From NCBI GenBank assembly GCA_904419285.1, contig CAJFQZ010000017.1, positions 89,292 to 153,291 of the forward strand: DNA of 64,000 nucleotides, written 5' to 3'. A program made the translations under genes and the position numbers. Origin of the DNA: Lachnospiraceae bacterium UBA1818. Lineage in GTDB: Bacteria; Bacillota; Clostridia; Lachnospirales; Lachnospiraceae. Positions 19,004 through 27,892 of this stretch are shown here, piece by piece. The notes beneath the pieces are model-generated. The model searched no databases. It was not told where the DNA came from and was given only the letters and a program-made list of their open reading frames with translations. How positions within the stretch are numbered: position 1 is the first letter of the stretch; each line of letters begins with the position of its first letter.

Positions 19004-19591
19004 TTGACTTTGGAAGAAAAAATCGTGCAGCTGCAGACTTCATCCATGGAGCAGGCGCGTGCGGAAGGCAACGCCATCATCGACTCCCACAGAGAAGCAC
19101 TCGAGAAAGTGTTTCAGGATCATAAAGCAGAGGCTGTGCGCCAGTCAGAGACCCGGATAAAAGCGGAGACGACAAATGCAAAGCTTATGCTCAACCAGGC
19201 GGCAGCAAAGTCCCAGCTTGAGATCAAGCGCCGCCAGGGCAAGGTCCAGCAGGAGCTGAAAGATAAAATATTCGAAGAGGTGTCAGGCCTTGTCAGCGAC
19301 TTTATGAAGACAGAGGCGTACACGGATTTTCTCATAAAATGCATCCAGCAGGCGGAACATTTTGCAGGGAAAGATCCTGTCGTCATCTATCTGAACCCGT
19401 CTGATGAACAGAAGCGTCCTGATCTCGAGGACGCCACCGGAGTACACCTGACGATCAGCGCCGAGGATTTCATCGGCGGAGTGCGGGCGGTCATCCGCAG
19501 CCGCAATATTCTGATCGACAACTCGTTCAAGACACAGCTCCGGAACGAGTATGATAAATTTTTGTTTTTAGGAGGTGACGGCATTGCTTAA
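19004..19591 (+). CDS. ntpE: V-type ATPase subunit E (peripheral stalk)
   Basis: About 195 residues: a long N-terminal coiled coil, then a globular C-terminal domain (VVIYLNPSDEQ..., IRSRNILIDNSFKTQLRNEYD) as in E subunits. TTG at 19004 is chosen because AGGAGG lies eight bases upstream; the ATG at 18983 has no ribosome site. Its 3' end overlaps the start of subunit A, consistent with translational coupling. Confidence 0.88.
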   Translation: MTLEEKIVQLQTSSMEQARAEGNAIIDSHREALEKVFQDHKAEAVRQSETRIKAETTNAKLMLNQAAAKSQLEIKRRQGKVQQELKDKIFEEVSGLVSDFMKTEAYTDFLIKCIQQAEHFAGKDPVVIYLNPSDEQKRPDLEDATGVHLTISAEDFIGGVRAVIRSRNILIDNSFKTQLRNEYDKFLFLGGDGIA

Positions 19592-21350
19592 GACCGGAAC
19601 TATCTATGGAATCAACGGACCCGTCATTTACCTGAAGGGAAATACAGGATTCCGTATGTCTGAAATGGTCTATGTCGGCAGCCAGAAGCTGGTCGGCGAG
19701 GTTATCGCCCTCGACAAAGACCTCACCACTGTTCAGGTATACGAGGAGACGACAGGTCTCCGCCCGGGAGAGGAGGTCATAGCGAGCGGCAGTGCAGTCT
19801 CAGTAACACTTGCTCCCGGAATCCTCAACAATATCTTTGACGGAATCGAACGTCCGCTGGAGCGCATTGCCGAATCTGCGGGCGCTTTCATCACCCGGGG
19901 AGTCAGCGTGGACTCCCTGGACAGACAGAAAAAATGGTCTGCACATCTTACCGTGCAGAAGGGACAGTATCTCCACGGAGGCGATATCATAGCCGAAGTG
20001 CCGGAGACCCACGCCATCATGCACAAATGCATGGTTCCCCCCGGCGTGGAGGGAACTGTGACGGATGTTGTGCCTGACGGCGATTACACCATCGACGAGA
20101 CACTCGTCACGTTGGAGCTTCCCGACGGAAGTGAGCGGAAACTGACCATGACGCAGCACTGGCCGATCCGCACTCCCCGTCCGACACACCACCGTTTTCC
20201 GGCGTCTGTGCCGCTGATCACGGGACAGCGTATCGTTGACACCATGTTTCCCATCGCCAAAGGCGGTACCGCCGCGATCCCGGGAGGTTTCGGGACCGGG
20301 AAGACCATGATGCAGCATCAGATCGCAAAATGGGCGGATGCGGACATCATCATCTACATCGGATGCGGCGAGCGTGGCAATGAGATGACCCAGGTACTGG
20401 AGGAATTCAGCGAGCTGACTGATCCCCGTACAGGCAATCCTCTGATGGACCGTACCGCGCTGATCGCGAATACCTCCAACATGCCGGTCGCTGCCCGCGA
20501 GGCAAGTATCTACACAGGACTTACTCTCGCGGAGTACTACCGCGACATGGGCTATGACGTAGCCATCATGGCAGACTCTACCTCCCGCTGGGCAGAGGCT
20601 CTGCGTGAGCTCTCCGGGCGGCTGGAAGAGATGCCCGCCGAGGAAGGCTTCCCGGCGTATCTTGCCTCCCGCCTGTCCGCGTTCTACGAGAGGGCCGGAA
20701 TGATGCACAACTTAAACGGGACCGATGGTTCCGTCACCATAATCGGAGCTGTCTCCCCGCAGGGCGGTGACTTCTCCGAGCCCGTAACACAGAATACCAA
20801 GCGTTTTGTCCGCTGTTTCTGGGGACTGGACAAGAGCCTTGCCTACTCCAGGCATTTCCCCGCCATCCACTGGCTGACCAGCTACAGCGAGTACCTGACC
20901 GACTTAAGCCACTGGTACCAGGACAATGTATCACCCAAGTTCGTGGATTACCGCAACCGTCTGATGGCGCTCCTCAACCAGGAAAGCAGCCTTCTGGAGA
21001 TCGTAAAACTGATCGGGAGCGACGTACTCCCGGATGACCAGAAGCTTGTCCTGGAGATCGCCCGCGTGATCCGGCTTGGCTTCCTGCAGCAGAACGCTTT
21101 CCACAAGGATGACACCTGCGTGACCCTTGAGAAACAGTTTCTGATGATGGACACCATCCTCTATCTGTACAAACAGGCGCGCGCCCTTGTCACCATGGGG
21201 CATCCGATGTCCGTACTGAAAGCGGAAAACATTTTCGAGCGTGTCATCGCCATCAAATACGATGTTCCCAACGACCGCCTGGAAATGTTCGCGCAGTATC
21301 ACCGCGACATCGACGCATTCTATCAGCGTGTACTTGAGAAAAACGCATAA
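19584..21350 (+). CDS. ntpA: V-type ATPase catalytic subunit A
   Basis: A 588-residue catalytic subunit. Walker A GGFGTGKT is near residue 235, the catalytic Glu region is IYIGCGERGNEM, and the long non-homologous insert (about 110-200) is specific to V/A-type A subunits. The TTG start at 19584 has AGGAGGTG eight bases upstream; the in-frame GTG at 19575 is part of that ribosome site. It hydrolyses or makes ATP in the A3B3 head. Confidence 0.95.
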   Translation: MLKTGTIYGINGPVIYLKGNTGFRMSEMVYVGSQKLVGEVIALDKDLTTVQVYEETTGLRPGEEVIASGSAVSVTLAPGILNNIFDGIERPLERIAESAGAFITRGVSVDSLDRQKKWSAHLTVQKGQYLHGGDIIAEVPETHAIMHKCMVPPGVEGTVTDVVPDGDYTIDETLVTLELPDGSERKLTMTQHWPIRTPRPTHHRFPASVPLITGQRIVDTMFPIAKGGTAAIPGGFGTGKTMMQHQIAKWADADIIIYIGCGERGNEMTQVLEEFSELTDPRTGNPLMDRTALIANTSNMPVAAREASIYTGLTLAEYYRDMGYDVAIMADSTSRWAEALRELSGRLEEMPAEEGFPAYLASRLSAFYERAGMMHNLNGTDGSVTIIGAVSPQGGDFSEPVTQNTKRFVRCFWGLDKSLAYSRHFPAIHWLTSYSEYLTDLSHWYQDNVSPKFVDYRNRLMALLNQESSLLEIVKLIGSDVLPDDQKLVLEIARVIRLGFLQQNAFHKDDTCVTLEKQFLMMDTILYLYKQARALVTMGHPMSVLKAENIFERVIAIKYDVPNDRLEMFAQYHRDIDAFYQRVLEKNA

Positions 21351-21365
21351 GGAGGGACTTTATTC

Positions 21366-22754
21366 ATGTCAATCGAATATTTAGGCTTAAGCAGCATCAA
21401 CGGCCCTCTGATCGCGCTGGAGGGCGTACAGGACGCCTTCTACGATGAGATCGTGGAATTCATCGTGGACGGCACCGAGAGAAAGATCGGGCGTATCGTG
21501 GAGATCTACGAGGACCGGGCTGTGATCCAGGTCTTCGAGGGCTCCGAGAATATGTCCCTGAAGAATACACACACGAAGCTGACCGGACATCCCATGGAGA
21601 TCGCACTCTCCCCGGATATGCTGGGGCGCACCTTCAACGGCATCGGACAGCCCATCGACGATCTCGGCCCCATCGTCTCTACTTTGAAGCGGGATGTAAA
21701 CGGGCTTCCGCTCAACCCGGTCCGCCGTGAGTATCCGAGGAACTATATCCATACCGGCATCTCTGCGATCGATGGACTGACCACACTGATCCGCGGGCAG
21801 AAGCTTCCGATCTTCTCCGGAAACGGGCTTCCCCATGATCAGCTCGCGGCACAGATCGTAAAGCAGGCGTCGCTGGGCGAAGGTTCCGATGAGCAGTTCG
21901 CCATCGTGTTCGCCGCCATGGGCGTAAAGCACGACGTTGCGGATTTCTTCCGGCACACCTTTGAGGAAAGCGGCGTTGCGGACCATGTCGCAATGTTCCT
22001 GAACCTTGCGAACGATCCGGTCGTGGAGCGTCTGATCACCCCGAAGGTGGCGCTTACAGTGGCCGAATATCTGGCCTTTGAGCAGCACATGCATATCCTT
22101 GTCATCCTGACGGATATGACTTCTTTCGCCGAGGCAATGCGTGAGGTCTCCTCCTCCAAAGGAGAGATCCCCAGCCGTAAAGGCTTCCCGGGCTATCTGT
22201 ACAGCGAGCTGGCGACGATCTATGAGCGCGCCGGCATCGTGCAGGGCGTGGAAGGCTCCGTGACACAGCTTCCGATCCTTACCATGCCGAACGACGATAT
22301 CACTCACCCGATCCCGGACCTGACCGGATATATCACGGAGGGACAGATCGTGCTTGACCGTCCGCTCAACGGACAGTCCATCTATCCTCCGATCAACATC
22401 CTCCCGTCTCTGTCCCGTCTGATGAAGGACGGTATCGGAGAAGGGTATACAAGAGAAGACCACCAGGATCTTGCAAACCAGCTGTTCTCCGCCTATGCAA
22501 AGGTGGGCGACGCGAGGAACCTTGCCTCTGTCATCGGTGAGGATGAGCTCTCCCCCATCGACAAGAAATATCTGGAATTCGGAAAAGCCTTTGAAGAGCA
22601 CTATATCGGCCAGGGCATAGAAGAAAACCGGAGTATGGAGGAGACCCTTGACCTTGGCTGGAAACTTCTCGGCAAACTGCCGAGGGAGGAACTCGACAGA
22701 GTCGACACGAAGATACTTGACAAATACTATAAACCGGAAGCTGAAACCGAGTAA
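21366..22754 (+). CDS. ntpB: V-type ATPase subunit B
   Basis: A 462-residue non-catalytic nucleotide-binding subunit. It has the family fold but no P-loop: the equivalent site reads [16 protein letters not shown], as expected for B. The other head motifs (VIFTDMTSF-like [17 protein letters not shown] and [14 protein letters not shown]) are intact. The start has AAGGAGGG upstream, 15 bases after subunit A. Confidence 0.95.
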   Translation: MSIEYLGLSSINGPLIALEGVQDAFYDEIVEFIVDGTERKIGRIVEIYEDRAVIQVFEGSENMSLKNTHTKLTGHPMEIALSPDMLGRTFNGIGQPIDDLGPIVSTLKRDVNGLPLNPVRREYPRNYIHTGISAIDGLTTLIRGQKLPIFSGNGLPHDQLAAQIVKQASLGEGSDEQFAIVFAAMGVKHDVADFFRHTFEESGVADHVAMFLNLANDPVVERLITPKVALTVAEYLAFEQHMHILVILTDMTSFAEAMREVSSSKGEIPSRKGFPGYLYSELATIYERAGIVQGVEGSVTQLPILTMPNDDITHPIPDLTGYITEGQIVLDRPLNGQSIYPPINILPSLSRLMKDGIGEGYTREDHQDLANQLFSAYAKVGDARNLASVIGEDELSPIDKKYLEFGKAFEEHYIGQGIEENRSMEETLDLGWKLLGKLPREELDRVDTKILDKYYKPEAETE

Positions 22755-22768
22755 AAAGGAGGGATCTC

Positions 22769-23392
22769 ATGGATCCGCGTACATTTCCGACAAAGGGAAA
22801 CCTGATGCTGGCAAAAAATTCACTCGCACTTGCCAGACAGGGCTACGACCTGATGGACAGAAAACGGAATATCCTCATCCGCGAGCTGATGGATCTGATC
22901 GATGAGGCCCGCAATATACAGGATGAGATCGATACGACCTTCACCTATGCATATCAGTGTCTGCAGCGCGCCAATATTGAGCACGGGATCAGCACAGTGG
23001 AGCTTCTGGCATACACCGTGCCCATCGAGAATTCGATCACGATCCAGACGCGCAGTATCATGGGAACAGAAATCCCCCATGTGAAATATGTGCCGGACGC
23101 CGGAAAGCCGACCTACTCCTTCAGCACGACCCACGAATCCATTGACCAGGCAAGGGAAGCTTTCCGCAGGGTGAAGGATCTGACGATCAAGCTGTCCATG
23201 GTAGAGAATGCCGCTTACCGGCTTGCAAGCAACATCAAAAAGACGCAGAAGCGCGCCAACGCACTGCAGAACATCACGATCCCGATGTACTCCTCCCTGG
23301 TTTACACGATCACGAACGCCCTGGAGGAAAAGGACCGCGAGGAATTCACAAGACTGAAAGTGATCAAACGAATGAAGCAGAAAAAAGGATGA
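22769..23392 (+). CDS. ntpD: V-type ATPase subunit D (central stalk)
   Basis: A 207-residue coiled-coil axle starting FPTKGNLMLAKNSLALARQGYDLMDRKRNIL, a classic D-subunit N terminus, with a second long helix near the C terminus (RRVKDLTIKLSMVENAAYRLASN...). It is the last gene of the nine-gene operon and is followed by a strong terminator. Confidence 0.95.
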   Translation: MDPRTFPTKGNLMLAKNSLALARQGYDLMDRKRNILIRELMDLIDEARNIQDEIDTTFTYAYQCLQRANIEHGISTVELLAYTVPIENSITIQTRSIMGTEIPHVKYVPDAGKPTYSFSTTHESIDQAREAFRRVKDLTIKLSMVENAAYRLASNIKKTQKRANALQNITIPMYSSLVYTITNALEEKDREEFTRLKVIKRMKQKKG

Positions 23393-23407
23393 GCCCTCAT
23401 CCGACTG

Positions 23408-23451
23408 CAGACAGGGAGCCGTGCCTATGCACCGCTCCCTGTCTGTTTTTA
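23408..23451 (+). terminator. terminator of the V-ATPase operon
   Basis: A perfect 11-bp stem AGACAGGGAGC/GCTCCCTGTCT followed by GTTTTTATG, 17 bases after the ntpD stop. Confidence 0.9.
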
Positions 23452-23557
23452 TGCTCATCCCGCTGTATTCTGTTCTGTCTGCTCGCCTAAGCGTTCTTTT
23501 CCCCATCATGCCTGTCCGCCATGTCCGCTTCACAGTTGGGCGCTGCGCCTTCCCCCG

Positions 23558-24427
23558 CTAAGCGACAATGATCGTATAGGCTTTCTCAAAGCGCTCTCCG
23601 CCTTCCACCCGGTTGATACCGGGCTTCTCGGAGATATCTTTCTCGAATCCCGCGTCATCGCATCTTCCCATCCATGGCTCGAGACACACAAAGGGGGCGT
23701 CCTTTACGGACCAGATCCCGAAATTCGGGAATCCTTCGCACTCCATCCCCACATACGGAGTACCGTCCTTATGGCAGAGCCATACCTCCTCGATCTGAGT
23801 CCCGTCAAAGATCAGCGCGTCCTTCTCAAACATTTCCTCTGTGACCGGACAGCACTCTCCCTCCAGCGGAAGAGTGAACACGTGCTCCGGATCAGCCGCT
23901 GCCTCCGCCGGATCGATAAGGATATATTTCAGCTCGCTCTTTCCCGGAAACTTCAGCAGATAGTCTGACTTCACCTCATCCTTCTCCGCAAAGCGGAATG
24001 CCGGGTGTCCTCCGATCGTAAAATACATAGTCTCATCCGAAGGATTCCTCACTTCCCATTTCACCTGAAGCCTGTTTCCTTCCAGTGTGTATGTGATGAA
24101 AAGTTCAAAATCGAAAGGATAGACTTCCTTCGTCTCTTCATTTGACACGAGAAGGAAGGATGCTGAATCTCTGGTTGAATTAGTGCACTTAAACATACTG
24201 TCCCGGGCAAATCCGTGCTGAGAAGTCGGATAATGCATCCCATTGATCAGCACAGTATTCCGGTATGTCTTCCCCACATTCGGGAACAGGACCGGCGCAT
24301 GGCGTTTCCAGTAGGCCGGATCCGCCTCCCAGACAACTTCCCTGCCGTACTTCTTGTCATAGACGCGCAGGATCTCAGCTCCCAGCTCAGTGATCTCCAC
24401 ACAGAGCCTCTCATTTTCCAGTCTCAT
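23558..24427 (-). CDS. aldose 1-epimerase family protein (LacX-like)
   Basis: A 289-residue galactose-mutarotase fold. Typical pieces are the N-terminal EITELGAEILRVYDKKYGREVVWEADPAYW, HGFARDS with the catalytic-type His, and IGGHPAFRF near residue 150 with the second His. It probably interconverts anomers of a sugar or sugar phosphate in the cytoplasm. The start has GGAGG eight bases upstream. The substrate cannot be told and no sugar operon adjoins it. Confidence 0.85.
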   Translation of the reverse strand: MRLENERLCVEITELGAEILRVYDKKYGREVVWEADPAYWKRHAPVLFPNVGKTYRNTVLINGMHYPTSQHGFARDSMFKCTNSTRDSASFLLVSNEETKEVYPFDFELFITYTLEGNRLQVKWEVRNPSDETMYFTIGGHPAFRFAEKDEVKSDYLLKFPGKSELKYILIDPAEAAADPEHVFTLPLEGECCPVTEEMFEKDALIFDGTQIEEVWLCHKDGTPYVGMECEGFPNFGIWSVKDAPFVCLEPWMGRCDDAGFEKDISEKPGINRVEGGERFEKAYTIIVA

Positions 24428-24456
24428 AAAATCACGCCTCCTTTGGTTCTTTTTAT

Positions 24457-24498
24457 AATGAAACAGGGAACTTTCGTCCCCTGCTCCTTTCCCTGTAT
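24457..24498 (-). terminator. probable terminator after the trigger-factor-like gene
   Basis: Minus strand ACAGGGAA/TTCCCTGT stem with an 18-base loop, followed by TTCATTAT; it starts seven bases after the stop codon. The T-run is weak. Confidence 0.5.
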
Positions 24499-24504
24499 CA
24501 GTCT

Positions 24505-25578
24505 TTAATTGCTCTCGGAATCTTCCACCTGCACGCAGTTGTCCACAAGATAATCGAGAACTGCCTGCCGCAGAGCAGAGTCCTTCAGACTATCTTCTCC
24601 ATACTGCTCCTTGAACGCATCGATATCGTCTGCGCCTGCTTCTTCTGCATATCCTTTGATGGCCTCTTCATATTCTTCGTCTGTAGGCTCCAGCTTCTCC
24701 TTTTCAGCGATCAGCTTCATCGCCTCGTCGAGCTGCACAGATTCCTTCGCAAGCTTTTCGACCTGTGTATTAAAGTCATCCTCTGTCATCTGGAGGTAAC
24801 CTGTGATGAAATCAGAAAGTTCAATTCCATACATGCTGGCGATCATCGTATAATAATTATTCGCCTGCTCGATCTGCTCATCCACAGAGCCGTCCGGATA
24901 TTTCTTCATCTCGCTCTGATCAAGGAGCGCCTGCTGTACGCCGTTCTCAAGCTCTGTCCTTGCGGACTGCTCGCTGCTCTCTTCCAGCCGCTCCTTCACT
25001 TCCTCGCGGTACTCGTCAACCGTCGTAGAGTCCTGGCTGTTCTCAGCCACCCACTCATCCGTCAGCTCAGGGATATTCTGGCTGTAGATCTCATTGAGGA
25101 CGATGTGGAAGCGTGCCACCACACCAGCCTTGCTCGTATCCTGATAATCATCCGGGAACTGGACTGTTATATCGAACTCATCGCCAGTGTTATGTCCCAC
25201 GATCTGATCTTCGAATCCCGCATACTCATCCGTCGCACCGATAAAAGTGCCGGAACCAAGCTCCAGGTCCGCGCCCTCGTCTGAGCCGCCGTCAAATGTC
25301 TCGTCATTGATATAGCCGGTATAATCGATATTCACCCAGTCGCCTGTCTGCGCCGCGCGGTCCGTGATATCCGTCTTTGTCATCGTCGCGCTGAGGTTGC
25401 TCTGGATCACCTGCTCCACATAATCATCCGTAATCTCCTGGGATTCGGTCTGCGGAACCTCAAGCCCTTTGTACTGCTTCACTGTCACATATTCATTGGA
25501 CAGATCCCCACTGCATCCTGCGAGCAGTCCGGCTGTGACTGCGGCTGCCGTCAGAACGGCTGCTAATTTCTTTTTCAT
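24505..25578 (-). CDS. secreted trigger-factor-like FKBP prolyl isomerase, lipoprotein
   Basis: A 357-residue lipoprotein. The signal peptide ends in LLAGC, so Cys27 should be lipidated. An FKBP-type domain follows (about 80-165: TGDWVNIDYTGYINDETFDGG..., FEDQIVGHNTGDEFDITVQFPDDY), then a helical domain like the trigger factor C terminus (about 170-340). It should help secreted proteins fold at the outer membrane face, as PrsA does with another isomerase fold. The ribosome trigger-factor domain is absent. The start at 25578 is set by AGGAAG upstream. It may be co-transcribed with the cardiolipin synthase 50 bases before it. Confidence 0.88.
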   Translation of the reverse strand: MKKKLAAVLTAAAVTAGLLAGCSGDLSNEYVTVKQYKGLEVPQTESQEITDDYVEQVIQSNLSATMTKTDITDRAAQTGDWVNIDYTGYINDETFDGGSDEGADLELGSGTFIGATDEYAGFEDQIVGHNTGDEFDITVQFPDDYQDTSKAGVVARFHIVLNEIYSQNIPELTDEWVAENSQDSTTVDEYREEVKERLEESSEQSARTELENGVQQALLDQSEMKKYPDGSVDEQIEQANNYYTMIASMYGIELSDFITGYLQMTEDDFNTQVEKLAKESVQLDEAMKLIAEKEKLEPTDEEYEEAIKGYAEEAGADDIDAFKEQYGEDSLKDSALRQAVLDYLVDNCVQVEDSESN

Positions 25579-25628
25579 CTCTGTTTCTTCCTCCATATAT
25601 TGTATTTTATCTCTGCTCCGCCCGCCTG

Positions 25629-27104
25629 CTACAAAAGCGGTGACAGGAGCCTTGAAAACTGTTCTTTCGCTTTGATCACGATTCCTCTGCCCTCATAGAC
25701 CTGTCTCGTCACTCGGGTACACTGTGTCATATCATTTTCAAACGCGCGCTCCAGGCGCTGAACAGTCCTCTCACTGTAGATCACTGCGTTGACCTCAAAA
25801 TTCAGGCCAAAGCTTCTGATATCCATATTCGCGGTTCCCACGCATGCCACCATGCCGTCTGCGCACAGTGTCTTGGCATGCAGGAAACCGTTGTTATATA
25901 CATAGCACTTTGCGCCGGCTTCCACCATATCTCCGATATAGGAATAAGTCGCCCAGTAGACAAACGGATGATCCGGCTTGCACGGGATCATGATCCGCAC
26001 ATCGATCCCTGATCTGCTGGCGATCTTCAGCGCATCCAGTATGGAATCGTCCGGTATGAAATAAGGGGTCTGAATATAGACATGATCCCTCGCGCTGTGT
26101 ATCAGCCTCAGATAGTTGTCATGGATCGTCTTGATCTGAGAATCCGGACCGCTGGATATAATCTGGACCGGATCCCTTCCGTTTCTTACATACTGAGGGA
26201 TCTCAAACAGTTCATCCTCCAGGAACAGGTTCTCCTTCGCCGCATAGTTCCAGTCCAGGACAAACCGGACTGCCAGAGAGGTCACCGCCGCTCCTTCGAT
26301 GCAGAGATGCGTATCCCTCCAGTAGCCGAACTTCTCGTCTCTTCCCAGGTACTCTCTCCCCACATTGAATCCGCCCACAAAACCGATTCTGCCGTCGATG
26401 ACGACGATCTTCCTGTGATTGCGGTAGTTCACGCGGAGCTGGAGCTGTCCGAGCAGTGCGGGGAAGAACTCCGCCACCTGGATTCCCTCCTTTTCGAGGC
26501 GCTCCCAGTCTTTGTTATGCATGGTGCGGCACCCCATACTGTCGAAGAGCACCCGCACCTGGACTCCCTCATGCGCCTTCTGGATCAGGACCTTCTCTAT
26601 CTCCTGCCAGAGCTCGTCGTTCCGAATGATATAGTACTGTACATGGATATACTTCCGCGCCTGTTTCATCTCCTCGATCAGAGCCCGGAACTTCTCCTCT
26701 CCGTCCGTATAGATCCTGATATCATTATTGTCCGTGAGGACAGCCTCGCCCGCCTCCAGATTGTAGAGGATCAGATCACTGAACCTCCTGACGGAAGGAT
26801 TGACCGGGATCAGCTTCTTCTGGGAGATAGTCTCCTCCTGCTTTCGGACAGCATATTTCAGCTCTCCTTCGATCTCCTTCGCCTTGAACATCCTGCTCTT
26901 GTGAAAATCCTGTCCGATCACCAGGTACAGGATAAACCCCAGGATCGGTATAAAATAAAGCAGAAGCAGCCATGTCCAGACAGTCTGCGGGGATCTTCTC
27001 TGAAAAAAGATAATGATCAGGGCCAAGAACACATTTATAATGACCAGATTGTCCATTATAAAGTGATAGACCGTCACCGCTCCGTTCCAAATTGTTTCTG
27101 CCAT
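25629..27104 (-). CDS. cls: cardiolipin synthase
   Basis: A 491-residue phospholipase-D superfamily enzyme condensing two phosphatidylglycerols to cardiolipin at the membrane. Two N-terminal transmembrane helices (about 12-30, 38-58) precede two HKD motifs: HRKIVVID (first half, near residue 225) and HAKTLCAD (second half, near residue 405). The ATG at 27104 has AAAGGAG six bases upstream. The length fits bacterial Cls. Confidence 0.93.
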   Translation of the reverse strand: MAETIWNGAVTVYHFIMDNLVIINVFLALIIIFFQRRSPQTVWTWLLLLYFIPILGFILYLVIGQDFHKSRMFKAKEIEGELKYAVRKQEETISQKKLIPVNPSVRRFSDLILYNLEAGEAVLTDNNDIRIYTDGEEKFRALIEEMKQARKYIHVQYYIIRNDELWQEIEKVLIQKAHEGVQVRVLFDSMGCRTMHNKDWERLEKEGIQVAEFFPALLGQLQLRVNYRNHRKIVVIDGRIGFVGGFNVGREYLGRDEKFGYWRDTHLCIEGAAVTSLAVRFVLDWNYAAKENLFLEDELFEIPQYVRNGRDPVQIISSGPDSQIKTIHDNYLRLIHSARDHVYIQTPYFIPDDSILDALKIASRSGIDVRIMIPCKPDHPFVYWATYSYIGDMVEAGAKCYVYNNGFLHAKTLCADGMVACVGTANMDIRSFGLNFEVNAVIYSERTVQRLERAFENDMTQCTRVTRQVYEGRGIVIKAKEQFSRLLSPLL

Positions 27105-27209
27105 AAGTAACTCCTTTATCAATCGCCGCAGCACATTTCCTAAAAAATGCCGCTATTAACAGTATACTCGTTTTCGCTCTGAAAAGTAACCCCCAAAATG
27201 TCAAATTGC

Positions 27210-27238
27210 TTGCACTCGCCCGAAAACAATGATACAAT
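27210..27238 (+). promoter_or_regulatory. promoter of the small membrane protein gene
   Basis: -35 TTGCAC (27210-27215), 17-base spacer, -10 TACAAT (27233-27238), 48 bases before the start codon. Confidence 0.7.
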
Positions 27239-27285
27239 ACTACATGCAAACCAGCGGAAAATCAAGGATTTAGGAGGAATTTATC

Positions 27286-27732
27286 GTGAGTACACCAGTT
27301 ATCGTCATGCTCATCATTCTTGTCATTCTGATCGCAGCATGCATCGCATTGTATTTCTTCGGAAAGAAGGCTGAGAAGAGACAGGCCGAACAGGAAGAGC
27401 AGATGGCCTCAGTTGCCCAGACCATGAGCATGCTGATCATCGATAAAAAGCGGATGAAGCTGAAGGAAGCCGGACTGCCGGCAGTAGTGATCGAGAATAC
27501 TCCCAAATATTTAAGACGCACTAAAGTTCCTGTTGTCAAAGCAAAGGTAGGGCCTAAAGTCATGACACTTATGTGCGACGCCAAAGTATTTGAAGTACTC
27601 CCGGTGAAAAAGGAAGCCAAGGTCGTTGTGAGCGGTATCTACATAACAGGAATCAAGAGCGTACGCGGCGGATCGATCCAGGCACCCGTGAAAAAGAAAA
27701 AAGGTCTGCTGTCACGTTTCAAAAAAGACTGA
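27286..27732 (+). CDS. small membrane protein of unknown function
   Basis: A 148-residue protein with one N-terminal transmembrane helix (about 5-26), a charged coiled-coil stretch (KKAEKRQAEQEEQMASVAQ), a compact domain with IIDKKRMKLKEAGLP and VVKAKVGPKVMTLMCDAKVFEVLPVKKEAKVVVSGIYI, and a very basic tail (KKKKGLLSRFKKD). The start is GTG with AGGAGG upstream. It has its own promoter and terminator. The family is not recognised; the basic tail could bind lipid or RNA. Confidence 0.8.
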   Translation: MSTPVIVMLIILVILIAACIALYFFGKKAEKRQAEQEEQMASVAQTMSMLIIDKKRMKLKEAGLPAVVIENTPKYLRRTKVPVVKAKVGPKVMTLMCDAKVFEVLPVKKEAKVVVSGIYITGIKSVRGGSIQAPVKKKKGLLSRFKKD

Positions 27733-27763
27733 CAGGATTTATAAATTAATAGACAGACGACAG

Positions 27764-27793
27764 AATCTGCCGCAGCAGCGGCAGATTTTTTTG
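27764..27793 (+). terminator. terminator of the small membrane protein gene
   Basis: A perfect AATCTGCCGC/GCGGCAGATT stem with an AGCA loop followed by a run of T. Confidence 0.9.
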
Positions 27794-27815
27794 TTCTAAA
27801 AAATCTTTGTCCATG

Positions 27816-27864
27816 CAGAAAGACCGGGGCATCAGCCGGTCTTCCCGCTCTGACGCCCCGGTCC
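27816..27864 (-). terminator. terminator of the GH20 gene
   Basis: On the minus strand a 14-bp stem with one mismatch (GACCGGGGC...GCCCCGGTC) is followed by TTTCTG, about 30 bases after the stop codon. Confidence 0.7.
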
Positions 27865-27892
27865 GGATCATCGATCTCTTCCAGAGGATCCT

